Source: Stratiolaelaps scimitus (lineage: Eukaryota; Arthropoda; Arachnida; Mesostigmata; Laelapidae). Taken from it: DNA of 64,000 nucleotides. Each line of letters begins with the position of its first letter. Position 1 is the first letter of the stretch. Under the pieces are notes generated by a model, which did not search any database, was not told the DNA's origin, and saw only the letters and a list, made by a program, of their open reading frames with translations. Below, piece by piece: positions 11,905-25,326 of this stretch. Location: the NCBI GenBank assembly GCA_019614645.1, contig JABWDB010000031.1:2232001-2296000 (forward strand). The letters run 5' to 3'. The position numbers were made by a program, and so were the translations under genes.

Positions 11905-14900
11905 GCGACTACTGGCGCGTCGTTACTTTGCTCTATATGTCAACCGGAAATGTTTAGTCTGTGCAATAGCCATGGAAACCACTGAATGGCGACATCCTCG
12001 TCACAGTGCACCCGATAGAATTCGCAAGTTCGCAAGAACAGTGCGCGTGTTGAACTTGAGACAGTTAGAATTAGCTGAAATGGGTATATCCCAATTGCAG
12101 GAGAATTCGTAGAGTGAAATCTCTGAAGCACTGACGTTACGGATTCCGCTTGTCTCACAGCCAATCGTAGTTCAAATCTTTGGCGTTCATCGCAAACAAA
12201 TCAATGGATAGATAAATAAAGAAATAAAGCTCAAATCATAACCGAGCGACATACCTTCATTCCATCGAATAATGCTCTGTTTTCGTCTCTTCTTCTCCAC
12301 CTCTAGCGAAACAGTTTGAACCACCATTTCCACAGAGGGGCTAAGTCCTTTAACAAATGATCGCTTTTCCACGCTAGATAGAGATAACGTATTCACGGAG
12401 TGGCTTTCACGTAGCTCCGACTGTAGCTCCGGCCGGTCGTTCTTTAATCACGTACATTGTCTTATTATCTCCTTTTTTTTATAGTCAATTTCTATGTATG
12501 AATATGTATCTCACTCGGTATAATCTCAGTGTAATTTTAAAAGAGAACTATTCTGAGTCAAACTAGCGGCATTCGCAGAAACTCTGTGGTATATGGCAAG
12601 TAATATCCGCATGATCATCGCTCATTGAGACAACACCCTACGATAGGGGAAATAATCCATTCACTTTGTAGCTTTTATAATCCCTTGTAAATAATCTCCG
12701 AGTTCGTGGTAAGCCATTGTGGCCTTTAGCGATACAGGCCGAAGTTTCATCGCTGAGTACCACAACCCTGAATCACTGCCATGTGCGCCCTTTGATAAAC
12801 ATTTGAGATGAGCGTTTTGGCGAGCACCGAGTAGAGGTCGGAGGATTGTCCACAGTGGCCTTCTCAGTGCTGCTTTGGAAGTCACGAGTTTTGCAGGTAA
12901 ATCAGATACGCTTGCTGTAATCAGGCACGATTTCTATCGGTCGTTATTATCCGCGCGTTTTTGACCTCACAATCGTGGAGCGAATCTCTTCCTGTACCAA
13001 TAATCCCTCATTGTAGCCGCTTACGAGCCGCGACCGTGATTCTCTGTGGCAACACTGATACTGTAACACAGCAACGAGCAGTATCGTCGCGTTGTATCTT
13101 GTGCTCCGATTGTGACAGCTGAGCATGGGGAGCACAGGAGTCTCTCACGGACTCCGGCGGATGCCGAAGTAGTCTGTGGTCAGCGATGCCCGGCAGAGTA
13201 TCGTTACCACACACAGCACAGCAGCGCCTGTCTACGTCCGCCGCAGAAATAGCATAGACTTCAGAGAGCGAGGAGGATGTAGCTCAGTTCAACAGACCGG
13301 ATGAAGAACGAGACGATGGTGGCCGGACGACCTTCACTTCTCTCCTTCCCTATGTGAAACCAATAATGACGCCACTAGGTGGCCGTCACCCCCCTCTAAG
13401 TGTTCCGTCGGAAAAAACAACCCTGATGATGATACTGCTGCTGCTGCTACTGACGATGATGATGAGATAGAGCATAAAGTGATTTGCGAGCAGGGCAGCT
13501 ACTTTGTGAGAAGGGAGCACACAACGAGGTGATCCACAAGACCCCTTACCCGAGAAATTGATAAAGAGCAGGATGGTCACGCGCTTTTTGGGTAAATACC
13601 AACAAGTGCGAACTCCCGCAAGATGACCGACAGAAGCCATCATTTAAACGTCATCGATGACGCAAGGTGGCGCACAAGGGCCTACCACAAGACTTCATGC
13701 AAATGACGGAAAATCCAACAGGGCCTCACCCCCGACATAGAACGATAGAAATTTATTTATTTACTCACTGCCTCGAGTCGACTATTTTTGTTGACGTTAT
13801 TTACGTACCGCCAAGGGATTATCTGATGAACCAATTATAGGAGATAATTAAAATTATTATCAAGTTGTTGCCATACCATTTGGCACCATTCACTAGTTAA
13901 TTCATATTAACTAGATAAGGATGGTATCCTTCATATAATTCGATCAACCTGCCAATGGAAGAAATAGATTGCTATAGAACTATTATGGGCATAATCACAA
14001 ATATGATTAGTCGCAATGTTTTAGGCATCAGTTTTTGGCAAATTAATTAGATTTTGAAAAAATCATATTGAAAAGTTCAAATCTCATTCGTGGTAAGCAT
14101 GGACACCCAACTGTGAGAACTTACAAAAGTTTCGATTTAAAAATGTTCGGTATCGAGAGCAATTTTTGGAATTCCGTTTAGAATTAATTTCTTCATGCAG
14201 ATACGCTTCGTCCATGACGTGCTATGATCTATAAAAAACAAACTGCAGTTGTGGAGCCACTTGTAGTAGCTCGCTATTTATTTATCCTAAGCAGCATTTC
14301 CAACAACACCGTTCACTGTTGGGCTGGTGCAAAAACGAATAGCCACTAGAAAATCAGCGAAAATTCTGATCAATGAATTAAACAGTTCAGCACAGGGTAG
14401 TAATGCTACTGCTGGTACACGAACTCAAAAATAGTGGCGACAAGAGTAATTTTATCTCAGAGATTACTATAAACGAATGCCGAAGTGAAGTGCGCATTAA
14501 TGTGTATTAACATGTATTGCAAGGGATCATTTCGTAAAGATCAATTCGAAATCGATGTTTTAGTGAGAAGCAACCACTTGCGTGGATGGTTACGGAAGCA
14601 TAATATTAATGAAAAATTAGCCCAGCTCGACATGCAAACGCCATGATGAAAAATGAAAATGACATTTTTGTCCTTAATTTAAATAGAAATTAAATTAAAT
14701 TTAAATTTACTTTAAATTTAAAAGGCACATTTAAATTCAATTAAAAATTTCAAGGCAAATTTAGATTTAAAAGGCAATCTCGAATTTTCAATATGATTGA
14801 CATACATAAGAGATTACCACCCGATGTGTTATCAGTAGTGACACCATTTATATCCAATAACCGTGAGCATATAGCGCTTTACCCCCTCCTTTATCGATAT

Positions 14901-16385
14901 CATGAGCAATTACGGAACGCGGGGCGTTCAAAAAGGAAGCAAAGATGAAGGTGCCTTTTCAAGTATGGTGCATCGTCTATCCGCGGGCGGGTAAAAACCT
15001 TGACCGGGATATTAACCGTAGAACGAAGGTTTATCGTCAGCGATTTTTTGGTTTCGATAAATCTGACACCTTACGCTATAATTACTGAGTTTCATCTTTA
15101 CGTACGTAGATTAATTTGCACATATTTATTGAAAATTGTACTACACGCCAGTTAAGTGAGAGCTGCTAGCTGATTTGTTTTGATTAAACGTGGTTGTCAA
15201 TTCAATTTTAATGACAATCGAACAAAAACAGATAATAATCGAATATTGTTTTGTCGATTCTCGGTCGGCACTAAACTGGCTAATAATTATACTTTTACAC
15301 ACGAGCGTATCAATGCATCTATACACCTCAGCTATTACTCTCTCAAAATTCAACCTTAGTTCATGACATCATATAAGTTCCCCCTATCATCAGCAGACAG
15401 CTGCGAGACCACCACATATATATCACTATCATTATTATTATTATTATAGATGAACTGAGACCTTTGGACAGCTCGTCAAAAGTGGCGCAAATCTCTACCA
15501 ATGATGTCATTGTTCTTATGATATACCATTCATAAGAATAGTCATGAGACGCACTAGGGGAAATTCTGTCACCCGGTGGGGGCTTTACACGAATTGTTTT
15601 GTTTGTGCGCATCGCTCCTTGGCGAGGGTCATTCACTTTAGTCATCATAGTCGAGCAGGAACCGCGTTTGGACGGTCATCATCATGATTACAATGAATTG
15701 GAATCGCTTTTTTGCTCTGATGTTAGTTTTTTACTGAACCTTTAAAATGTTTTTTTTATTTATTTCCTGTATAGTCAGCGCACTGGTCAGGAGTTCAGCC
15801 CTCGCCGAACTGGTGACCCTGACACTATTGTGATTCTCATCATGATTTTCAGATGCGGTGTATACTCGAGGGCGTTACGATGTCGAATAGCCGATGGGCT
15901 TTAATCTATAGTATTAAATGACACTAATTACTAAATAGTAATAATAATAATTGACGAAAGAATGCTAATCTGTTCATATTGATGCTTATTCGTCGCTGCA
16001 TATGAGAAGTTTGTTTGCACTCAATTGACTGTCTCCAGTCAGCCCTTCACTTTGGGCTTGACTTTACCTAAGGTACACTGTTACTGGATAGTGCGATCAT
16101 TTCCGGTCGCAATCAGAGTCAGAGACCGGCTGTCGTGCGAAGTGCTCATATAAGTATACAACAATACATGTCTGCATTTGGAAATGTGGTTTTTTTTGTG
16201 CATAACAGTGATTGAACCATCTTTCGACTCTATTTCGAGCATCTTGATCTTGAGTAGCATACACGAGTTAGAAAAAATAGCCAACAACACCGTATAAGGA
16301 AAACATGGAAAATTGCATCGTTTGAATCTTCCGTCGTTGGTCACAGTGCTGAAATTCGCTTGTTTCTGAAAATGTTCATGGTCTC

Positions 16386-16388
<3 letters not shown>

Positions 16389-16422
<34 letters not shown>
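16389..16422. repeat. (TA)n microsatellite
   Basis: About 34 bases of TA. It produces a spurious Ile-Tyr repeat ORF on the minus strand. Confidence 0.96.
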
Positions 16423-16425
<3 letters not shown>

Positions 16426-16588
16426 CATTAAAAATAGGACTGTTTATAATGATGGAATTATTTATGCCAGTCAAATCAGCGATGGGATCCTTTCTTTGGC
16501 AATTAATTGGATTTGTCTTTGAACTTTTTTTTTATCTATAAGTAAGGATATTGTTGTATCTCTCTATCATTGACACGAAATAACTCAC

Positions 16589-16659
16589 CTTTTCCCAGGC
16601 ATTTTTTCAGTACTCCGAGATCATTGAACGATAGCGAAGCCACGTGTGGAGCACCCCAT
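16589..16659 (-). CDS. Ae2: Anion exchanger exon: WGAPHVASLSF
   Basis: A 71-base exon with acceptor ctctaactctag and consensus donor GAAAAG|gtgagt. After one base completing Arg it reads WGAPHVASLSFNDLGVLKK then CLGK. The family motif is RWGKPHVASLSFxSLxELR. The final G pairs with CG of the next exon to give Ala. Phases fit on both sides. Confidence 0.96.
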
Positions 16660-17319
16660 CTAGAGTTAGAGCAAATTTGCGTATTAATTATATATTATTT
16701 CATTCGTACATAAATCTAGTGCCAATGTGTTGCGATATTTTCATATTGTATTCGAATGTCATGCGAACGAACCTTGCAAGATACACAAAAATCAAATTTC
16801 AATAGAATTCTTTCCTACCACTGTGACGGGGACAAGGGCGACCCATATTGTGGCAGAGGTGGCCCACAAGGTTGATTTTCTATTTAAGTATCGTGCTTAT
16901 TTCATTTCGGTGACCACAGCGAATCACAGGCGAATCGATGGATCAGATACTCGCACACTTGCCGATATAGTGATTGCAATTATTATTATTATTATTATTA
17001 TTATATCAACAATGCTTGATTGTCTGTCGATTACCAAACACATTAATCCGTGTAAGATCGTGGCATAAGTAAGTGAATCTAGTAGAGTTGCGAAGGCTGG
17101 CCCTCCTCGCGTGTGTTGCTGATGCTGATGGCGTTGCAAAGTCCCGAGTGCCCCAGAGTCTGGGGCCCACTCAATGACTCACACTTTGGGCCCACTCAAT
17201 GACTCACACTTTATTATCAGCGACTCCTCCCCTTCGCGGCTCCGCTGATACAAGGCGGAATTATCTAACATGATGATGACAGAGATTGTCAAGGAACCTA
17301 TAAGTACGGCTGTTTACAG

Positions 17320-17629
17320 TGGCGGCCGTGACGCAAATGCGACAATCAATCAATCGCCGCACTCGTTGTAGAAATAACAACAACGACAAAGAAGTGGCCT
17401 CGGATCATAGGTCTAATTGCATCAGTTCATTGCCATTTACGGTGCTGCTGCTGCTGGCGAATTTCACCAAACAGAAGCGCAACGTCAATATCACTATACA
17501 AGGACCAATAGAAAATCAAGATCTGTTGATTGAGCCAATAAAAGCTAGCCTCTTAATCGACCTGAACGTGTTGCAATTTGTGCCATTTCGACTACGCACA
17601 CCAAACCCCGGAGCATCTCTAGCCACAAC
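17320..17629 (+). CDS. Exon-like open frame on the plus strand, unrecognised
   Basis: An open frame of 102 codons lies between an acceptor-like sequence (ctgtttacag) and a donor-like one (CACAAC|gtaggt), opposite to the host gene. It is neither low-complexity nor family-recognisable and includes a hydrophobic run (PFTVLLLLANF). The start ATG is not clear. It could be an exon of a nested gene or a chance frame. I give no function. Confidence 0.18.
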
Positions 17630-17780
17630 GTAGGTCGCCCCACACTCGTCACAGTGGTACAGTTTAATAAAATTACATTAAATAACGCAGCGCAAACTAA
17701 GCCTCATCGGTGTTACGAAGTCCTTCAATAAACCAATAAATGATTGTGTCTCCGCTGTTTGCTGTGCGTACCATTACAGT

Positions 17781-17858
17781 AAGGTAACAGGTAAAAGCCT
17801 TATTGGTTTAATAAAGGAAGTGCAGCTTTCACAATGCTTAAGTTCTCTCATATGACAA
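17781..17858 (-). repeat. Short interspersed repeat, copy 1 (minus orientation)
   Basis: The reverse complement reads catatgagagaacttaagc, then a short variable part, then cctttattaaaccaataa and a pyrimidine-rich end. It matches the copies at 38321, 55950 and 61964. A partial second match (tccttcaataaaccaataaa) lies at about 17721-17741 on the plus strand. Confidence 0.8.
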
Positions 17859-18152
17859 CACACACACAGATTAAATTACATGTGCGGTGCAATTACTTGT
17901 TGCCCAAGAAATAGTTCTAGGGGTTGAATAAAATGGAAGATACATTTTTTCTATGATGTCATCCTTTATATAAAGCTTATAGCTAATAGCTTTCAGTTTA
18001 AATGTTTACAGTTATGGTAAATGTCATATGTTCCTATATATTTGCATATATTTTTATTAGAGTATTTCTGAAGCTGTGATTTCTGAATTCAACAGACAGG
18101 CGCAAAAAAAAAGCATTCGATATTAAGAAACCTTCTGCATGTATCCACTCAC

Positions 18153-18271
18153 CTGTCAACATCCTGTTCAACATTTTCTTCATATTTAATCCATCGCGCT
18201 GTTTCCATCCATTGATTTGATACGAGCTCAGCCAATTCGACGAACACCTCATGGGGAGTGTGGTCGTATTG
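18153..18271 (-). CDS. Ae2: Anion exchanger exon: PHEVFVEL..ETARWIKYEE
   Basis: A 119-base exon with acceptor caatactttgcag and consensus donor GACAG|gtgagt. It reads QYDHTPHEVFVELAELVSNQ, then WMETARWIKYEENVEQDVD. AE2 has (R)PHEVFVELNELxxDxxxxxxWRETARWIKFEEDVEE. This is the start of the conserved folded domain. Entry is phase 0, two bases exit. Confidence 0.97.
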
Positions 18272-21149
18272 CTGCAAAGTATTGAATTGAAAATACAGTA
18301 GGAATTTTCACTGTCGCACTTCGAAGATCAGAGCAATTGCGACCCACCGACTATGACAGTGACAGTGGTCGTCTCAACGCTAAACACATTTAGTGTTATT
18401 ACTATTTATTATTATTCAATAAAGCTGTCCATTTGTGACCGTTGATTAATTACAAAGAGTGTCGCGACTAATGTCGTACAAACTCCTGGTACAAACAACA
18501 CCAAATGAATTCGTTTTATTTACTTTCGTTCAACTTGATAGAGTTGTATGTATCCCTTATTCATAGACACGAGCCCGTTTAATGACGGCTCAACTCTTGG
18601 TTACGATAGAGCTTAAAGTTAGTCCCCCTGCTAAAAAGGCAACCTCTTAAAATTCGTTCAGAAAACACGTTCACAGGGTGCAATTGACACGGTTTGTCCA
18701 TTTACCGCTTATTGCGGTATTGAGCAGTTCGTCGATTGTCTTTTACGTAATTTCGACGCGCGTGGAGCTCTAAGCGACTCGGCTAAAGGAGACTTTCCTA
18801 TACATATATTTATGCAGGGCCATTAGGTTGCGCCCCATATATACGCACATGGAAGGTTCCCTCAGTGTAACTATTCTATGCTAAATCAAATGCCTCAGCA
18901 CTAATCCAGATCTTAAGATGACTTAGGATATATATTGATCATTTGTAGGTTTGATATATTTTTTTAACTGTATCCACTTCATGTGCGCCTAGACGGCGAG
19001 CGACATAATGAGAGGCAAATACCATAGGATTTTTTGCATATTTCATCAGGCTCTCCAAATTTCTGAAGTATTGCCCTGAGCTGGCTAACGACCATACCAT
19101 GTATCGCTTCGAATTCGTTTTTTTTGACACAAGTGTGATATGTGATTATTCTGCGTCAACGTAGCTTGCGAGCATGCGGTGCACAACAAATGGGCATCAC
19201 TCTCTTCTTGTTCGTAGACTGTGTTTTCTTCTCTGAGGGCATTCACTATTGAAATCTCCGAGGACGAGAGATTTACCACTGATCATTCACTCCTTTGTTT
19301 TACTGAGATCAATCAGTTGATTCAACCTATTGACCCAGGCCTACACTGTGGAAGGATACGGCCACACTACTCTGATCGATTCCGACACAGCTCTGCCTGT
19401 CAAGTAGGTGGTAGACGCTTATCGCAACGCGCTCGTAAACACGCGCTTTGATACTACCGTGTGCTTGACCCTTGCTTCAGTCTATGCAATCATCAGATGA
19501 CAGCGCGAACAAGTGGAAGCAGTGTATCATTTTTGTTTAATGTGTCATCCCAAGGAGGAGACCGTTCGAATGACGATAATGATAATTACAGCATCGAAGG
19601 AAACTGACTGCTCAACAGCCAGCCAAGCATTCTGGCATTGGTAGTGCACTAATAACACTAATGAGTAACGGGTGCCCTGATCATAGAACGGTACAATCGT
19701 TAAAGCTATAGCCGCGTGATTGTGGTACATCAGTGATTTTGAAGGCCAATCCCGAAACAGGTGTTCTAATGGGATATACATATATATATATATATATATT
19801 CCCCTGCAGTCATTGTGATGATGATATATGATGATATATTATGGAGTCAGTACTGCCTTGTTACTGGAGGCGTAAGAGTTTTCTGCTTGAAGCTAATTAA
19901 AGTCAAAAGTATTACTCATTCATTCTCGTAGAGTTTTATTCGATTTGTAGATCAAGCAAAGATAGATAGAGTCTGTGGGGTTTCATACAACCTTGAGCTC
20001 ATTGACTTTCCAGCAATCAATGCTTTGTTAGCCTTCCTGTGCTGTTGTTGCATGTCGCTAACATTCTTGCTTATACCAAGGTGGTCACACAAACTTAAAG
20101 CAGCAACGGCCCTGGTTGACATCCCGGAACTATATCTGAGAAACATCGGGCTACAGTCTAAACACGTATATTCTTAAACGTTTACGTATGAGCTCTGTTT
20201 ACATTAGCTGGCCCTCTACGCGTGTTACGGTTTGTAGCATTTTCTACCGTCATATCATTTTAGTAGCTACCTGGATATGTATAACATAATATTCATGTGA
20301 ATAAATAATGAGGTATTATGCTCAAACTGCCATATTGCGAAAGAGCACCCAAGACCGTCTAAAATAACGGAGTGTCCATGACACCTACCAAGGTGTCGTA
20401 AGTTACATCTACATATAATCTCATACATTGTGTTCATAGTACGAATATGCGTATCGCACCATGGATGGCTCACATGTTTAGCTACATGATTAGATGATAC
20501 TTCATCTCTAAATGATTAAATGAGCTAATAATTTGTAATACTGGCCTTTTCAGAGACGCTTGTATCATCCAATTCTCGATGGACTTGTCGATGTATGTAT
20601 ATTCCTGCCGAGTTTCCGAATTGGTTGCTCTTCGATTGTTTCGATATAGAGCACTATATAAAAGTTTATTGAGTGACACTAATCAGTTGGCTTCGAGAGA
20701 TTTATTTTTACAGACGCACCTCTCTCGTACTGACAGGGAGAGGTCGAAAGCGTGTTTCGAGGATTCTTCAAAAAACAGTGATCAATAGCATGATCGGTGC
20801 TTCAGAGAGTGAGGCCTTCTTTGTAACACTGCGAAACAGACGCGTATTGAAAGAACGGATATGCCATTGGCCTGATCTGCTGATCCGAAACGTGGAGTAA
20901 TCTTCGCAGGATTGTATAATGTTTAACATCATGTATAGCAGTCTTCTTTTTGTCACCAAGCTATACAATGGTGAAGTACCAAATTGAGATAATTTCGTCA
21001 TCTACAAAAAAAGAAGGATTGACATAAATTTACAGTTGAATCGCGTTTTCGAATTGTTTTTTAGGACCGTGAAGCCTTCGCTTGGGCAAGGCAGCTACCG
21101 GTCATTGAAAAGCGTTGAATCTCTCCGTCTGCACTCACTCGTCGCTTGC

Positions 21150-22504
21150 TTAATCAGTTATTGTGTTTTTAGTATTTAGCCAGCTTGCTTTACTATGAGC
21201 TTCTATGTACCGCCTTCTCCATGAACTCGTCTCCGCATGTTCTTCCTGTGCCCTGCTACCCCAAGAACAGAACAACGCGTCACAATATCGAACTAAATAT
21301 CGCCGGCGACGTGGATCAGTCCGCCACCCCTGACTCATCTCCTCTTTCCCGCCATCCTCACACAGATTTTTCTTTATCCTCGCTGTTCTTATATTATTAT
21401 TTGCACGAGGTGCGCCATGGGGGCTGCTGATGAGATCTTCTTTGCTCTCGAACGAACTCGATCCCTCCCGGTGTACAGCTTTCGTGCGTCGCACACTGGT
21501 ATGCTCGCTGTTTCAATTATGACGGTATTCCCCTGCCAATAGCGACGTCGTTTCCAATTTCTACGCGCTGTGCAATCTGTTGTATCGGCGCGCCGAGGGT
21601 CAATTCCCGCCCAACAACAGACAAACTGTGCTCGGTCACCTTTGACTTCAGAGAGAGTCCTTATCCACATTCGCATCTACTTTGCTATGGTTGGGCCAGG
21701 GCTAAATCAATACATTCGTCTCTCGTTTTGCCTTGAATTTCGCACGATTCATCTTCTTTGAGCACGACCCCATAAAGCGACGTGCTCACCCCTACGGTTT
21801 CTTGTACGCTCCGAGAAGATTCGTTAGCTCTTTCGGTTTACACGTTCGCAAACGTTTTCACTGCCTCTTTTCCAATGACTGCTGTAACGTCAAGCTAGTA
21901 TTTGTTACGTGGGGGACTTCTGCATTGGCTTCTCGATAAACCACAATCACATCGTTGCGATCTAGTACGTCCTTACCCAGCAAATTTTCTTGAACAATCT
22001 GAGCATCTCGTACGTGACTAGCAATAATTGTTCCCGCTTCAGCTCACTCGCCGCCAACTCCACCGCGTACTGTGCCAGACTCACTGACTTGGGCATAATC
22101 GGAACGGACGCCAAGCCCTGGTTGACCTATCGTCCAGGATAAGCAATTTTACTCGACAGCACACTCTGGTCCTTCTACCTCGCCCTGTGTCCAGATCTTC
22201 CAAATCGCTTTGCCGGCTCGAATCATCAATCAGTCCACCACTCATTAGCGGGAAGATCCGTTTTGATCGTAAGTTCCAAGTATACCGAGAGGTATCCGCC
22301 ATTGGTTTGCTTGCTCGCCGCGCAGTGCCACTGCTGTACCGACTGGCTGTCTGGTTTGATGTTGCTATGCCACTCACCAGCCATTGGTACCCTGGCTAGC
22401 ACTTGTGTAAACCATTGACACCAAGAACAAAGCAGCCATTTGTGCATTGAAATCTGACGCAGACGCGTCATTTGGTTCCGCCATCTCAGCCCTCACCGAC
22501 AGTG
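21150..22504 (-). other. Coding-like but broken region, possibly an old retroelement
   Basis: Base composition here is richer in C and G than the flanks, and several short minus-strand frames have coding-like codon use but are broken by stops and frameshifts. One starts MAEPNDASASDFNAQMAA (about 22504 down). Another, near 21,890-22,020, contains ENLLGKDVLDRNDVIVVY, vaguely like the LLGxDFLxR segment at the end of retroelement proteases. No reverse transcriptase motif or long terminal repeat was found. The retroelement idea is only a guess. Confidence 0.2.
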
Positions 22505-25203
22505 TGCGCTGTCGACGCTCGATTGCCTCCCTGACATGCGCTGACCGTCCTCCGGCCGACAAACACATCACCCACACACATACACACGCTACGATCGTGT
22601 CTCACTCTCTTAACCGCTGTAGGCCATCCCTGGACTTTTGTTCCTGGACGAACAGGCCCCAGACCGCCCTTCTTTTATCACCACATATTCCTCGGTACTT
22701 ATTGTCCGCACGGCATTACTAGTGTGAGAACCATCATAGCAGTTCCGAACCACCACACAACTGGCTCAATCTACCGTGTACCAATATCCACTACCTAACC
22801 TACATCCTGAGTGTGACGGCTCGCGTGTTGCATTGAAAATAGTTGGATGTCGGCCTGTTGTCACTCGGCAATGTATTGTATTTCTCCGAAATAGTGTTTG
22901 CTTGTATGGAACACCTCGTCGTCATATGATTCTTCAACGAACTCTGCATTCGTCAACAGTACAATGCTGCTCATTAGCGCGTCAGACGGAATCGTTCGAC
23001 ATCTGGCATTGCATCCGACACTCATCGATACAACATTGATCATGTTAGAATCATGCGACTTGAGCACATGACTAGCGTACTACTTATACTGTTGAGTTTC
23101 TGACAGAGCAATGCGACGGATAGCTAAAAAATGATCTCTAATTTGTGAGATAAGATTTACAGGGTGATAAAATCGCCTAATCTGCATTGGTTCAACTCAT
23201 ATCGTGTTTAATTCATTGTGCCTATTCACCGGGCAAAGCTAGATAGGTTGTTGGACTAGTAAACGATTAATCCATATTGACTTGTGTTGTGACGTTCACC
23301 AAAAATACAACAACAGCTAGATCACAGAAATCGAGCACAATAGGGACGGTATTGGTGATTTTCGGAATGAATTTAATCAGATGTTTTTGTCCCTATGAAT
23401 TATGGGTGGTTGGTTAAATATCTATGTTCCTTTTATCATTTGGGCAGGGAAATCTCAAATCCCCCCACGTGAAGCCTCCAATTTTGCGAGAAATATATAT
23501 ATATATATATAACACATGTCTACGCGGTCTCATTCGAAATATCTGCTATCTGACCCGTTGATCTCGATACGTTCCATTGGCCGGCAGACAGTAATCCGTT
23601 CGAGCGGGAAAACTACACATTGATTCCCTAGGGTGGCATTGACGTGCCCCACATATCCCATGTGTTATTGGTGCTGTTATAGCTATTAGACAACTAGTAT
23701 AGTCGGATATATAGGGTCGTCCGCCTTCGCATTTGGCAGACTAGCCGATGCCGTCGTCACAAGGCCGAGTATCATATGCACGAGCTGCCGTGCAGCGTTC
23801 TATCGTTCATGCTACATGATTGGGTGCAGTGATCTCCTTCGAGAGGAGAACCGACAGACAACGAGAAGAGTGAGAGATAGCAAGATAGGCTGGCAGCCTA
23901 GGCGTAGGCCTCGCGCGAAATCGTGTCAGGGCTACCTACCGCCGCTTGCCAAACGCTAACCCATCCAGTTTCTTTCCTTGGAGACGTGTTCTGCCGTTTC
24001 CTGAGAGACGATTGACCCAGGGTATTCATCTTGCACTTTTGCGTGCAATGACGAAATAGGCCTTCTATACTTAGCTCAGGTCTTTCCATACATATAATTG
24101 CCTTTGGCCAAAGAGAAGCACGATTAACGATAATCATCCGAAGTCATTAGTCAATAATAATACACAAGTGCTCGACATGGGATAGACGTATTGTTATTAC
24201 TGTTATGAATACGATTGAGTGCGGGCAGAATGCGTCATTTAAAACAGAAAAAAAAGCCGGATCCACGTTATTACTTTACGAAGGTACACACAAATGCACC
24301 TGTTTGCTTCCTGTCAAATCATACCTCTGATTTACTTTGATTTCACTTCAATCGTGTTGTTGTTATTGTTGTATCGTTCTTGCACGCCACTGCTACTGAT
24401 TTTTATAACACATGCAGCTTCGGGCAGTCAAGGTTATGCAAATTATCCTTGGCATCTTCAGAGCTTGTTTTTTGGTAAATACTATTATTATCTAGATATT
24501 TACGACCTATTCTAAAAGTGCTCTCCAACATTTTCGCAACATACGATTCTTAACTCGGTTCAACAGCGTAAAAGGTCACCACGTTATCACTGCACCATCT
24601 TACAATAAAGCTGCTCAATTTGTAAAAAAGCTTAACGAAATTGAAAACTTCAAATATGGCTACTCACTTTTTGAGTTTAAGTAGGTTTGGCTTCCTATAG
24701 AGCTCATCGTAAACGTAAATATACGACATGCATAAAATGACAATAAAAAAGCAAACGATTTTTTAAAAAACAAGAAAAAAATTCTATTCATTGCTTTTAA
24801 AGTTCATTTATTTAAATAAAAATATCGTACTTATTGATAAATTTCATTTGCTTTTCCATTGTGATCTCCTTTGTTCGATATTCGTCGGGTGCTGTAGTTC
24901 CACAAAAATGTATGCTGCTGCTGCTCAAATTAACTCTTAATGACGCCTCAGTTGCGTCTGAATCCTCCCTGTCATTGATGCTGAGCGGCTCGTAAATATC
25001 CACACAATGAGAGAGTGTCCGTTCGAACGACGAGTGGCCACAGATGCGATTTTATTGCTATTTGTATCATCTATTATAATTACTATTGTATTTATTATAA
25101 TTATATTTATTAAGTGTCTCCAACGAGGGCACATTTGAGAGGTGGGGACGTGTACATAAACAATGACGTAAGATCTACCGCCCAAGAACCCAGGACTCGC
25201 GGC

Positions 25204-25215
25204 GGGGGGGGGGGG
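25204..25215. repeat. G12 run
   Basis: Uninterrupted G run inside GC-rich sequence; a likely site of length variation. Confidence 0.9.
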
Positions 25216-25326
25216 AATGAGGAATCAATCATCTTGAAATTACCGATCTATGCATTGCAGAGATACGCCACTGTCCAGTAGACCCTACCTAATTACGTAA
25301 CACATGAACTCATATGTCAATATGTA

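Larger units (their letters stand above)
9816..16588 (-). other. Large intron of the anion exchanger (about 6.8 kb)
   Basis: The flanking exons join in phase, so no host exon is needed here. It contains an ATA run near 10611-10628, a short palindrome at 11878-11904, TTTAAA-rich DNA at about 14675-14775, an ATT run near 15433-15447 and a TA microsatellite at 16389-16422. A minus-strand exon-like stretch at 12254-12375 is discussed under rejected items. I cannot support any gene here. Confidence 0.55.
16660..18152 (-). other. Intron of the anion exchanger with a short interspersed repeat
   Basis: Holds an ATT microsatellite at 16981-17005, a local duplication of ggcccactcaatgactcaca (copies from 17162 and 17188), a plus-strand exon-like ORF at 17320-17629, and a minus-oriented copy of the short interspersed repeat at 17781-17858. 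Confidence 0.6.

Noticed and set aside
12254..12375. Minus-strand exon-like stretch (VEKRSFVKGLSPSVEM.., donor GAATGAAG|gtatgt)
   Set aside because: The borders are good, but the phase does not fit the flanking anion exchanger exons, which already join without it. There is no family match, and about 120 open bases can occur by chance.
16389..16428. Ile-Tyr repeat proteins (also near 31657, 32650, 37929 and 62184)
   Set aside because: These are translations of TA microsatellites.
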